From contig CADBNX010000562.1 in NCBI GenBank assembly GCA_902796115.1, positions 1 to 24,263 of the forward strand: 24,263 nucleotides of DNA, in the 5' to 3' direction. The stretch comes from an uncultured Eubacteriales bacterium (GTDB lineage: Bacteria; Bacillota; Clostridia; Christensenellales; Aristaeellaceae). The notes under the pieces were generated by a model, which was given only the letters and a program-made list of their open reading frames with translations, did not search any database and was not told the DNA's origin. Shown here piece by piece: positions 14,551 through 22,547 of this stretch (the first letter of the stretch is position 1; every line of letters begins with the position of its first letter). Both the position numbers and the translations under genes were made by a program.

Positions 14551-15357
14551 ATGATGACGATACTGTTTTCGGGATTGGTGCTGGGCGGACTTGGGCTTGC
14601 TTTCGGCCTGATCCTGTCGTACGCCAGCAGAAAATTTCACGTGGATACCGATCCGCGCGTGCAGCAGGTGCGCCAATGCCTCGGCGGGGCGAACTGCGGC
14701 GCGTGCGGGTACGCGGGATGTGATGCGTTTGCCGAGGCGGTGGTAAAGGGCGAGGCCAAAGTGAACGGCTGCGCGCCGGCAGGCGCCGAAGGCACGCGCA
14801 GGATCGCCGCGATCATGGGACAGGAAGCGGCGGAGAGCGAAAGGATCGTGGCACGCGTACTGTGCCAGGGGATCCGGGGCATCGCGAAGGATACCTACAG
14901 CTATGACGGCTACAAAAGCTGCATCATCGCCGCGGGAATCGCAGGAGGACCCAAGGACTGCCGTTTTGCCTGCATCGGCCTGGGGGACTGCATCGATCAC
15001 TGTGCGTTCGGAGCGATCCGCATCGTGGACGGAATCGCGCGCATCGATGAAAACAGGTGCACTGCCTGCGGCGCGTGCGTCAGCAACTGTCCGCGCAATG
15101 TGATCCGTCTGATGCCCGTATCTCAGGAAGTGATCGTGCGGTGCCGGAACAGCGATACGGCGCGCCTTGCCCGCGATGTATGCGCGAAGGCGTGCATCGG
15201 GTGCGGCAGGTGCAAGCGGGAGTGCCAGTACGACGCCATCACGGTGGAAAACGGCTTTGCCCGTATCGATCCGGAAAAATGCACACGCTGCGGGGCATGC
15301 GCGGCGGTTTGCCCCTGCCACTGCATCACGGTGAATCAGCCGCTGAGCGGCACCTGA
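14551..15357 (+). CDS. rnfB: Rnf complex subunit B (polyferredoxin)
   Basis: Cytosolic-facing entry point for electrons from reduced ferredoxin. 268 residues: one N-terminal membrane helix (ILFSGLVLGGLGLAFGLIL), the RnfB-specific cluster motif CLGGANCGACGYAGC plus a later Cys (VNGC), a CRFACIGLGDCIDHC segment, and ferredoxin-type motifs CTACGACVSNCP, CIGCGRCKREC and CTRCGACAAVCP. Either ATG 14551 or 14554 could be used; GGGGGAAG lies just upstream. It completes the C-D-E-A-B block of the operon. Confidence 0.95.
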   Translation: MMTILFSGLVLGGLGLAFGLILSYASRKFHVDTDPRVQQVRQCLGGANCGACGYAGCDAFAEAVVKGEAKVNGCAPAGAEGTRRIAAIMGQEAAESERIVARVLCQGIRGIAKDTYSYDGYKSCIIAAGIAGGPKDCRFACIGLGDCIDHCAFGAIRIVDGIARIDENRCTACGACVSNCPRNVIRLMPVSQEVIVRCRNSDTARLARDVCAKACIGCGRCKRECQYDAITVENGFARIDPEKCTRCGACAAVCPCHCITVNQPLSGT

Positions 15358-15386
15358 TCCGTGCCGGCTGAAATGAGAGGGTCGAT

Positions 15387-16553
15387 TTGAACCGGAGGAT
15401 TTGTGCGGTAATCGCGGAGTACGATCCGTTTCACAACGGGCATCTGTACCATCTGCGGCAGGCGAGGGCGCTTTCGGGCGCGGATGTGCTGCTGGCCGTG
15501 ATGAGCGGGTACTATACCCAGCGGGGCGATCCGGCGCTGTTTGATCCCCTCACGCGTGCCGAAGCCGCGCTGAGATGCGGCGCGGATATCGTGCTGATGA
15601 TGCCCGCTTATCTGACGGTGCGGCCGGCGGAGGAATACGCGCGAAACGCCGTTTCGCTGATCGCCGCGATCCCGGGCGTGCGCAGTCTGGCGTTCGGCGC
15701 GGAATGCGCGGATATGGATCTGCTTCGGGAAACCGCGGCCCGCCTTGACGAAGAGGCGGAGGCTGCCGTACGTGTCCGGATACGGAACGGGCAGGGGATC
15801 ATCAGGGCCACGGAGGACGCGCTGCGCGCATGGCGGCAGGAGACGGCCGAAATCATCCGGCAGCCCAACAATATCCTGGCCGTATCCTATCTGCGCGCAC
15901 TGAGGGGAAAGAGCGGTATCGAGCCGCTGGCAATTGCGCGAACCCACTCCTATCACGCGCTGACAGGCGGGGAAATGTCCTCCGCATCCTCGCTGCGCGC
16001 CGCGTTCCTGCGGGGAGACTGGCAGGCACTTCGGGCGGGAACGCCCCCGGAAGCCTGCCGGCTGATCTCCGAGGCGGCCCTGCGGGGCGACTTCTGCCCG
16101 CCGGACGCCGCGGACCGGCTGCTGCTGCTGAAGCTGACGCGGGAAGGTCCGCAGGCCCTGCGCTCCCTGCCGGATGTGGCGGAGGGAATCGAAAACCGGA
16201 TCGCCGCAGCGGCGAAACAGGCCGTGAGCCGGCAGCAGATCCTGGAGATGTGCCGCGGCGCGCATTTTACCCGGGCCAGGATCAACCGCATCCTGTGTCA
16301 TGCGCTGCTGGGACTGCACGCGTCTTCCTTCCGGCAAAGGCCCTGCGTAAGACTGCTCGGTTTCAGGAAGCGCGCGTCCGACGCCGTGAAAACGATCGAG
16401 GAAAGCCTGCCCGTTGCCCATTCGTACCGTGAAATGAAGGAAAAAGGCGCCCTGTGCGGGGAGGAACTGTGGCAGGTATGCTCCGGTCAGCGGCTGGATG
16501 TGCTCGAAAAACAGAGAATGATCGTGTATGACGATTCAGACTGCGATACATGA
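15387..16553 (+). CDS. tmcAL: tRNA(Met) cytidine acetate ligase
   Basis: TmcAL (formerly YlbM, DUF795) activates acetate with ATP and acetylates the wobble cytidine 34 of elongator tRNA(Met). 388 residues, normal length. The nucleotidyltransferase head is VIAEYDPFHNGHLYHLRQAR (usual form EYNPFHNGH), then VMSGYYTQRGDPAL, GADIVLMMPAYL, the QPNNILAVSYLRAL segment and SSASSLRAAF, equivalent to the SxIR motif. Translation begins at TTG 15387, 6 bases after GAGAGG. It lies 29 bases after rnfB and 18 before the fumarase genes, so it is probably co-transcribed, although it has no obvious functional tie to either. Confidence 0.92.
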   Translation: MNRRICAVIAEYDPFHNGHLYHLRQARALSGADVLLAVMSGYYTQRGDPALFDPLTRAEAALRCGADIVLMMPAYLTVRPAEEYARNAVSLIAAIPGVRSLAFGAECADMDLLRETAARLDEEAEAAVRVRIRNGQGIIRATEDALRAWRQETAEIIRQPNNILAVSYLRALRGKSGIEPLAIARTHSYHALTGGEMSSASSLRAAFLRGDWQALRAGTPPEACRLISEAALRGDFCPPDAADRLLLLKLTREGPQALRSLPDVAEGIENRIAAAAKQAVSRQQILEMCRGAHFTRARINRILCHALLGLHASSFRQRPCVRLLGFRKRASDAVKTIEESLPVAHSYREMKEKGALCGEELWQVCSGQRLDVLEKQRMIVYDDSDCDT

Positions 16554-16571
16554 CAGGGAGAGAAGGAAGCA

Positions 16572-17420
16572 ATGATCAGGGAAATCCCCGCAAAGGCGAT
16601 TTTTGATACGGTTTGTGATTTGATCCGGAAAGCGAGCTTCACTCCTTCGCCGGATATATCCGCAGCGCTGAGCGGCGCGTATCGGGAGGAAAAGTACGCG
16701 CCTGCCCGGTTTGCCCTGGTTCAGATCCTGGAAAACGGACGGATCGCCTCCGGAAACAGCATTCCGATCTGCCAGGATACGGGTATGGCGGTCTTTTTTA
16801 TCGAACTCGGACAGGACGTGCATATCACGGACGGCGGTTTTGAGGAAAGCGTCCGCGAGGCCGTGGCCCGGAGCTATCGGGAATTGTATCTGCGCAAATC
16901 CGTGGTTGCGGATCCGCTGTTTCACAGGGTCAATACCCGTGATAATACGCCGCCCGTGATCCATACCAGGATCGTGCCCGGGAGCATGGTCCGCATCCTG
17001 TTCATCGCAAAGGGATTCGGCAGCGAAAACATGAGCAGGATCGCCATGCTGCCTCCCGCCGCCGGAAGGGAAGGCGTACTGCAAACCATCGTATCGGCGG
17101 CGCTTGAAGCGGGGCCGAACGCCTGCCCGCCCATGATCCTGGGCGTCGGCATCGGAGGGGATTTCGAGCAGGCAGCGGTGATGGCCAAGCGGATGACGGC
17201 AAGAGGGGTCGGGACCCATCATCCGCAGGCGGAATACGCGGCGCTGGAAAAGGAAGCGATGGATGCGATCAACGCTTCCGGGATCGGGCCGTCCGGCGTG
17301 GGCGGGAAATGTACCGTGCTCGCGGTCAATATCGACACGGCACCGACCCATATCGCGTCTTTGCCGGTAGCGGTCAACGTTTGCTGCCATGCGTCCCGGC
17401 ACGCATACGCGGAACTGTGA
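16572..17420 (+). CDS. Class I fumarate hydratase, alpha subunit
   Basis: N-terminal catalytic half of a two-subunit 4Fe-4S hydratase interconverting fumarate and malate; the same family includes L(+)-tartrate dehydratase, so the substrate is inferred. 282 residues. Cluster cysteine candidates are Cys67 (PICQDTGM), Cys185 (NACPPM) and Cys271 or Cys272 (NVCCHASRH). Also seen: VNTRDNTPP, GVGIGGDFEQAA and GVGGKCTVLAV. The start is ATG 16572 after a GGAGAGAAGGA purine run. The beta-subunit gene follows after 13 bases. Confidence 0.9.
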   Translation: MIREIPAKAIFDTVCDLIRKASFTPSPDISAALSGAYREEKYAPARFALVQILENGRIASGNSIPICQDTGMAVFFIELGQDVHITDGGFEESVREAVARSYRELYLRKSVVADPLFHRVNTRDNTPPVIHTRIVPGSMVRILFIAKGFGSENMSRIAMLPPAAGREGVLQTIVSAALEAGPNACPPMILGVGIGGDFEQAAVMAKRMTARGVGTHHPQAEYAALEKEAMDAINASGIGPSGVGGKCTVLAVNIDTAPTHIASLPVAVNVCCHASRHAYAEL

Positions 17421-17433
17421 CAGGGGGATTTGA

Positions 17434-18003
17434 ATGCTGGATTTGGGAAATATGCGGGAAATTTACCTGCCGCTCGATGCTGACGGCGCAAAATCGCTTC
17501 GCGCAGGAGACTGCGTGCTGGCGACCGGGACGCTTTTTTCCGCGAGGGACGCCGCGCATCAGCGTTTTTGCGAAACGCTCCGGGAGGGCGGGAAACTGCC
17601 GGTGGATCTGAAGGGACAGACCGTGTTTTATCTGGGACCGTCTCCGGCCGCTCCGGGCCGCTGTATCGGCGCGTGCGGCCCCACGAGCAGCTACCGGATG
17701 GACGCGTACACGCCGCTTCTGCTGCGCGAAGGCATGAGGGCGATGATCGGAAAGGGAAAAAGAAGCAGCGAGGTCATCCGGACCATGAAGGAATGCGGCG
17801 CGGTATATTTCGGCGCGGTGGGCGGCGCCGCGGCGTATCTTTCCACGTGCGTGGAGTCGTGCGAATGCGCCGCGTATGAGGATCTGGGTACGGAAGCTGT
17901 GTGGCGTCTGCGCGTGTGCAGGATGCCGCTGATCGTGCTGATCGATTCTGAAGGGAATAACCTGTATGTCAGCGGACCGGAAGAGGCCCGCGGGATGGAG
18001 TGA
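17434..18003 (+). CDS. Class I fumarate hydratase, beta subunit
   Basis: C-terminal half of the Fe-S hydratase, 189 residues, partner of the preceding gene. Motifs: LRAGDCVLATGTLFSARDAAHQR, GPSPAAPGRCIGACGPTSSYRMD, IGKGKRSSEVI, YFGAVGGAAAYL and a central VESCECAAYEDLGTEAVWRL segment. The beta subunit contributes the substrate-binding Arg/Ser/Lys residues. GGGGG lies 6 bases upstream of the ATG. Many anaerobic bacteria encode this enzyme as two adjacent genes, as here. Confidence 0.9.
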   Translation: MLDLGNMREIYLPLDADGAKSLRAGDCVLATGTLFSARDAAHQRFCETLREGGKLPVDLKGQTVFYLGPSPAAPGRCIGACGPTSSYRMDAYTPLLLREGMRAMIGKGKRSSEVIRTMKECGAVYFGAVGGAAAYLSTCVESCECAAYEDLGTEAVWRLRVCRMPLIVLIDSEGNNLYVSGPEEARGME

Positions 18004-18006
18004 CGT

Positions 18007-19428
18007 ATGCTGCTGCGCAGGATCATGGCTTTCATAGCGGGTGCCGTGCTGATCGCGTTTTTCCTTCCGGCAGGCGCGGAATCTGCCGGAGGGTATGATC
18101 CCGCGCACCCGGAATACCTGGAAGGAAGCAATCTGTCCTGCACCTCCGCCATCCTGATCAACGCGGATACCGGGGAAGTGCTCTTTGAAAAAAGCCCGGA
18201 CACGCTGTGCTATCCCGCCTCGACCACAAAAATCCTGACGGCGCTGCTGGGGCTGACGATGGGGGAGAACGATCAGATCTGCACCGTGAGCGATGACGCG
18301 CTGGCCATTCCGGACGATTCTTCCCGCATCGGGCTGATCGCGGGAGAACAGCTGACGCTCCGCGATGTGATATACGCTACGATGATCGTTTCCGGCAACG
18401 ACGGCGCAAACGTGATCGCGGAAGCGGTCAGCGGAACCATACCGGCTTTTGTGGACCTGATGAACCGGGCGGCTTCCGCCTTCGGGTGCACGTCCACTCA
18501 TTTTGCGAACGCGCACGGCTATCATGACGACAATCACTACACGACTGCCCGGGATATGGCCATCATCGCACGGACCGCCATGCAGAATGAGGAGTTCCGG
18601 CTTGTGGCAGGCGCCCGTTCCTACACGCTGCCGCGGGATAATATGTCTTCCTCACGCGGCCTTTCCTCCACCAACCGGCTGATCGTGAACAGCGAGCGGA
18701 ACGAGGGACTGTTCTATGAATACGCGACCGGTGTGAAAACCGGTCAGCATTCCGCGGCGGGGTACTGTCTGGTGGGATCGGCTTCCCGCGAAGGGGTCAG
18801 CCTGATTTCGGTCGTATTCAACGCGTCCACGGACGGAAACCGGTACCGCGACACCGTGAAGCTGCTCAACTACGGGTTCAGCCAGTATGTGAGTACGAGC
18901 ATCGAAGAAATCTATTCGATGAATCCGAGGATCATCGAGATCACGGGCTTTGATCTGGACGATCCGCAGCTTGGCAAACTGGAACTGAACCTGGTCAAAC
19001 AGGATACGAAAACACCGGACCTGATCGTGACCACGGCGGAGCAGATGCTGTCCTGGGTGCAGAACCTGAACAACCTGACGCATACGGAATACACGCACGC
19101 GTTCCGTGCGCCGATCGAAAAAGGTCAGGTCATGGGCACGCTGACCTATTATCCCACAGAGGGGAACCCGCTGGTCTTCGACCTGGTGGCGAGCCGCTCC
19201 GTGGCTGCCCGGGAAAGACTGGCGCCCACGCTGGACGAAATCATCGAGCAGGCGATGAACGACCCGAACCCGTTCCCGAGGGTCACGTTCGAGCTGGTTT
19301 TCCTCTACATTCTGCTGCCGGCTGCGGGGATCCTGCTGCTGATCCGTCTTTTCCGGCTGCTGCGCGGGAAAGTGCGCAGAAAGAAGAAAATCAAAACCAT
19401 CAATCCGCAGGAACGCTACTACCGGTAG
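18007..19428 (+). CDS. D-alanyl-D-alanine carboxypeptidase (DacF-type, PBP5 family)
   Basis: Trims the terminal D-Ala of peptidoglycan stem peptides outside the membrane. 473 residues: a signal peptide (RRIMAFIAGAVLIAFFLPAGA), then the penicillin-binding motifs Ser72-T-T-Lys75, Ser129-G-Asn131 and Lys244-T-Gly246 in correct order. A beta-rich C-terminal domain follows, then a membrane helix (about residues 420-440, VFLYILLPAAGILLLI) and a basic tail. It starts 3 bases after the fumarase stop with GGAG 6 bases upstream. It is the last gene of the + run; only 9 bases separate it from the convergent DUF2284 gene, and I see no terminator hairpin in between. Confidence 0.93.
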   Translation: MLLRRIMAFIAGAVLIAFFLPAGAESAGGYDPAHPEYLEGSNLSCTSAILINADTGEVLFEKSPDTLCYPASTTKILTALLGLTMGENDQICTVSDDALAIPDDSSRIGLIAGEQLTLRDVIYATMIVSGNDGANVIAEAVSGTIPAFVDLMNRAASAFGCTSTHFANAHGYHDDNHYTTARDMAIIARTAMQNEEFRLVAGARSYTLPRDNMSSSRGLSSTNRLIVNSERNEGLFYEYATGVKTGQHSAAGYCLVGSASREGVSLISVVFNASTDGNRYRDTVKLLNYGFSQYVSTSIEEIYSMNPRIIEITGFDLDDPQLGKLELNLVKQDTKTPDLIVTTAEQMLSWVQNLNNLTHTEYTHAFRAPIEKGQVMGTLTYYPTEGNPLVFDLVASRSVAARERLAPTLDEIIEQAMNDPNPFPRVTFELVFLYILLPAAGILLLIRLFRLLRGKVRRKKKIKTINPQERYYR

Positions 19429-19437
19429 AGGAGCAGG

Positions 19438-19998
19438 TCAGCTTTCTGCCTGTGATTCGTGATAGAGCACCATCCCGAAATAGGTAACGGTGTCGGCGCC
19501 GTTGATGTATTTCAGGATGGTGTTTTTTGCGGTGCCCGATACGTCCATTCCGTAGCTTTCAATCGAGGCCATGGCGCGGTCCGGATGGCGGCAGGGTTCG
19601 CCGGTCACCTTGGCGCAGGGCCTGCACAGCCCGCATCCGCCGCCGGAGAGGTGCAGCGCTTTTTCGCCCAGCACCGGACGCAGCGCGTCGAGCAGGCGCT
19701 GCGAGACCTGCACGAAGGCGTTTTTTGCTTCCGCCATACCCTCAAAATCGAAGCTGTCTTCCAGCTTGCCGATGTACTGATAGAACAGTCCCTTCTCGTA
19801 GGTGCGGATTTTTGCCATCAGTTCGTCGATGGGGCCCACATCCGGCGGGCACATATAGCATTTTCCGTACACGCCGCACCGGTTGGCTTCGCACATGGCA
19901 CGAAATTCTGCGTTCAGCACGATATCCTTGTTTTCGACGATGACCGCTTTGGTTGCCCCGCAGTCAAGCGCGGTCTGAATCAGCTTTTGTTCGTTCAT
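19438..19998 (-). CDS. DUF2284 cysteine-rich predicted metal-binding protein
   Basis: A 186-residue cytosolic protein. Two cysteine groups are visible: CGVYGKCYMCPPDVG (about residues 41-55) and GGGCGLCRPCAKVTGEPCRHP (about 118-138; partly shown), the pattern of DUF2284, whose members are thought to bind metal or an Fe-S cluster. The tail has ASIESYGMDV. AGGAAA lies about 7 bases before the ATG. It lies 60 bases downstream of the 738-residue gene on the same strand and may share its transcript. No reaction is known. Confidence 0.82.
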   Translation of the reverse strand: MNEQKLIQTALDCGATKAVIVENKDIVLNAEFRAMCEANRCGVYGKCYMCPPDVGPIDELMAKIRTYEKGLFYQYIGKLEDSFDFEGMAEAKNAFVQVSQRLLDALRPVLGEKALHLSGGGCGLCRPCAKVTGEPCRHPDRAMASIESYGMDVSGTAKNTILKYINGADTVTYFGMVLYHESQAES

Positions 19999-20058
19999 TG
20001 TGATTTCCTGCTTTCCCGATCGGATTGATGCCGTGATTCCGGCTGTAATAACGCGGGT

Positions 20059-22275
20059 TCAGAGAAGCTGTGCGTTTTCGAAGGCCGCGGCGAGCGCTTC
20101 CGCGGAGAGGGCGGTTTTGAGGAAACGGCGGGGCCCGACCGGAATCAGACTGCCTTCCTCCCGGGAAACGGCGGGGATCGGGTCGCTTCCCGTTTCGCCG
20201 CATACCGTGAAGGAGGAGGACGGCAGGGGAAGGAGGAGGGAACCTTCGCCGGTCGTGTGCCAGAACGATGCCCAGCGCATTCCGTGCCGCTCAAACAGGA
20301 ACACGCGCAGTCTCGCGTCGCCGCCCGCGGCGGTTTTGAGATGACGCCAGGGGACCAGTTCGTACCCGCCCTGTTCATTGATCAGCAGGGTGTGTTCCTG
20401 CCGCTGGTCCTTCAGCATTTCCTTCATTTCCGGAGTCAGAAAACCGCTTGCGCGGACATCTTCCCAGCGCCTCATCACTTCAAAGCAATCCATGAAACGC
20501 GGATGGGCGCGGAAAGCGTCGGGATTGGCCATCACGGTGACCGGGCAGTCCCAGGCAGCGGCGCGGCTGGTGCCGAATTCATACTGATCCGGCTGTGTGC
20601 CGAGCCGGGTCTGGTAAACGCCGTTTTCGCCGGACACACGGTCTCCCGGAGCCCGGAACGCCCACCAGCCGAAGTTGAGACGCGTGAAATCCTGCCGCAT
20701 GCGGGGCGCTTCCTCGGCGGGGTGCTGCGTGATTTTTTCCTTGAACACTTCCGGCGGGAATATGTCAAACGCGTTGCCTCCGGACAGCATATGCCAGCTG
20801 AAGTGTGATTTGGCCGCGCCTTCCGCGTAGAGCGGAGCGGGGGAGAGCTTTTTCCAGACGCGGTACTGCGCGTTTGATACGTGGTAGCCGTAGGGGGGAT
20901 TGGTTCCTTCCGAACCGTCAAAATAGCAGTACGCGAAGCCCGCACTGTAGATATCGGCGATTTTGTCCGCGATTTCATCCTGCAGGCTTGCATGCTGATC
21001 CAGATAGAGGCTGGTGCCGTGCCCGTATTCGCTGACATCCAGGATGCCGCCCGTCTCTCCCGCGGGATGGGCGGTGACGGCGGTGTCGTAATGCCCGCGC
21101 ACGCAGCCGTTGAAACGGTAGGGCCATGCTGCGGTATAGCTCTGATAGCTGATGGCCTCGCCGCCGAAGGCCAGCACGCGGCAGCGCTCGTTCATGACGG
21201 AGCCGGCTGGATTTTCCTCGACGTACACCGTGGTGTCCCCTTCCCCAAGCGGCCGCGCCAGGGTAAAGCGGCGCGTTTTGTTCAGGCGGTGGTCAAGCCT
21301 GGGCGTGACATAGCGGCTGCGGATGCCGATGTGCGTATGCAGAAAATGAAAACCGGGCGTGATGCCGGAAGCTTTGATCCGATCCAGCATTTTTTTCAGA
21401 TCGGCCTTTCCCTCGGGGTATTCCGGCCGCCAGTCCCAGTCTCCGCAGCGGTCGTACCCTTCCCGGGTACGGAAGAGCGCGGTGTAATAGATCAGCATCA
21501 TGCTGAAACCGCCCGTTTTCGCAAAGCGGATATGCTCGTCCGCGTTGCCGGGATGGATGTCGCCTGTCCAGTACGCGCTGCGGTTGATGGCGTCGGCGCG
21601 TCGGCTCGCGGCCCCGCGGGGAAGGTCAAAATCATTCTCCAGAGCGTCCATGCAGTCCAGGAAACGATCGGGCGGACAGACGATCAGCGCGGCGCAGGTG
21701 CCGGCAAGTCCCGTCTCCCGCACCGCGTCCGCGGTCAGGATGCGGCAGTTTTTGCGGCGTTCGGAGTCGATGCAGGCGTTCGGGGATGCGGCAGCTACCT
21801 CAACCAGCGCTTTTTCATCCCAGACCGCGTTCACCCATTCCCCGAAACAGGCACGGTGCTTCACGGGAAGCTGCAGCAGGCGAAGCTGCGCGGCCGGGGG
21901 AAAATCCATGGTCATTTTCGGGTCGTAGTCTCCGGGATGCACGATGAAACCGAGAAGGGTAAAGCAGGCATAGCCGTTCCTTTCGCCGACGGCGACGCGC
22001 GCCTCATAAGGCGCGATTTCAAAACCCACGATCAGTTCGTTTCCCTCGCGGCGCAGCCGGCAGCCCTGATACACCGTTCGCTTGTTGGGGTGGGACAGCT
22101 TGATTTCGTTGTTGAAGGGCCTCTCCTGCGTGACCGAGAAAAGCGCGATTTCTTCGTCCGCGTCGGCACATTCTTCTCCCGTCGCTTTGCAGACCAGGCT
22201 TCTGACGATGCAGTCGCTTCCGACCGAAAGCAGGAACTGCGGTGTTTCAATGATGATTTCTCCGCCGTGTGTCAT
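20059..22275 (-). CDS. Large uncharacterised protein, glycoside-hydrolase-like
   Basis: I cannot assign a family with confidence. The 738-residue protein has no signal peptide. Residues about 1-200 look beta-rich (EIIIETPQFLLSV, VRSLVCKATGEE, ELIVGFEIAPYEARVAVG), like the beta-sandwich before some TIM-barrel hydrolases. The middle resembles a (beta/alpha)8 barrel: FAKTGGFSMMLIYYTALF, LDRIKASGITPGFHFLHTHIG, then a short inserted domain (TTVYVEENPA...INPUT-like GEAISYQSYT beta segments), and YCYFDGSEGTNPP, whose Asp/Glu are candidate catalytic residues. The C-terminus is again beta-rich. The ATG at 22275 has GGGAGG exactly 6 bases upstream; the longer frame to 22317 begins at the predicted transcription start and is rejected. 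A strong promoter and an inverted repeat precede it. A carbohydrate role is inference. Confidence 0.72.
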   Translation of the reverse strand: MTHGGEIIIETPQFLLSVGSDCIVRSLVCKATGEECADADEEIALFSVTQERPFNNEIKLSHPNKRTVYQGCRLRREGNELIVGFEIAPYEARVAVGERNGYACFTLLGFIVHPGDYDPKMTMDFPPAAQLRLLQLPVKHRACFGEWVNAVWDEKALVEVAAASPNACIDSERRKNCRILTADAVRETGLAGTCAALIVCPPDRFLDCMDALENDFDLPRGAASRRADAINRSAYWTGDIHPGNADEHIRFAKTGGFSMMLIYYTALFRTREGYDRCGDWDWRPEYPEGKADLKKMLDRIKASGITPGFHFLHTHIGIRSRYVTPRLDHRLNKTRRFTLARPLGEGDTTVYVEENPAGSVMNERCRVLAFGGEAISYQSYTAAWPYRFNGCVRGHYDTAVTAHPAGETGGILDVSEYGHGTSLYLDQHASLQDEIADKIADIYSAGFAYCYFDGSEGTNPPYGYHVSNAQYRVWKKLSPAPLYAEGAAKSHFSWHMLSGGNAFDIFPPEVFKEKITQHPAEEAPRMRQDFTRLNFGWWAFRAPGDRVSGENGVYQTRLGTQPDQYEFGTSRAAAWDCPVTVMANPDAFRAHPRFMDCFEVMRRWEDVRASGFLTPEMKEMLKDQRQEHTLLINEQGGYELVPWRHLKTAAGGDARLRVFLFERHGMRWASFWHTTGEGSLLLPLPSSSFTVCGETGSDPIPAVSREEGSLIPVGPRRFLKTALSAEALAAAFENAQLL

Positions 22276-22301
22276 GGCAATCCTCCCGAAAAAAGAAAGT
22301 T

Positions 22302-22373
22302 CATCCGAATCAGACACTGACCGTATTGTAACCCGAAGCGCGCGAAATGTAAACAGGAACTCTCATTCGGATG
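22302..22373. repeat. 9-bp inverted repeat flanking the 738-residue gene promoter
   Basis: CATCCGAAT (22302-22310) and its exact reverse complement ATTCGGATG (22365-22373) lie on either side of the - strand promoter (22325-22353). One copy sits just upstream of the -35 box, the other in the early leader. The centres are 63 bases apart, about six helical turns, as expected for a looping repressor or paired operator sites. Confidence 0.5.
22325..22353 (-). promoter_or_regulatory. Promoter of the 738-residue gene
   Basis: Read on the - strand: TTTACA (22353-22348), 17-base spacer, TACAAT (22330-22325). Predicted transcription start near 22317, giving a leader of about 42 bases to the ATG at 22275. 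Confidence 0.82.
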
Positions 22374-22386
22374 CTTTGTCTTCTTT

Positions 22387-22416
22387 TTGGCTTGCGGCAG
22401 GAAAACAGGCTTTTAT
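22387..22416 (+). promoter_or_regulatory. Weak candidate promoter for the carboxyltransferase operon
   Basis: TTGGCT (22387-22392), an 18-base spacer and TTTTAT (22411-22416). The match is modest. Its predicted start, near 22423, would place the dyad at 22434-22452 in the early leader. Confidence 0.25.
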
Positions 22417-22433
22417 GCCGAAATAAAGAAATT

Positions 22434-22452
22434 GGGTAAAGATGGTTTACCC
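22434..22452 (+). promoter_or_regulatory. 19-bp dyad upstream of the carboxyltransferase gene
   Basis: GGGTAAA (22434-22440) and TTTACCC (22446-22452) are perfect inverted copies around GATGG. This is a candidate operator or a short hairpin about 95 bases before the carboxyltransferase start. No known regulator motif is recognised. Confidence 0.45.
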
Positions 22453-22547
22453 TGAATCATGCGCGTATGGCAATGCCGCGCGGATGAAACCCGAATTCAC
22501 TCTGTTGAGTTTCAATAAGGCCGGAAGTCGGCGGATCGGAGGAGTTT

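Noticed and set aside
19999..20058. Terminator or promoter between the 738-residue gene and the DUF2284 gene
   Set aside because: I found no convincing hairpin with U-tract or -35/-10 pair in this 60-base gap, so co-transcription is the simpler reading.
20881..22320. 479-residue + strand open frame opposite the 738-residue gene
   Set aside because: No recognisable domain or ribosome binding site; the - strand gene has a promoter and ideal Shine-Dalgarno sequence.
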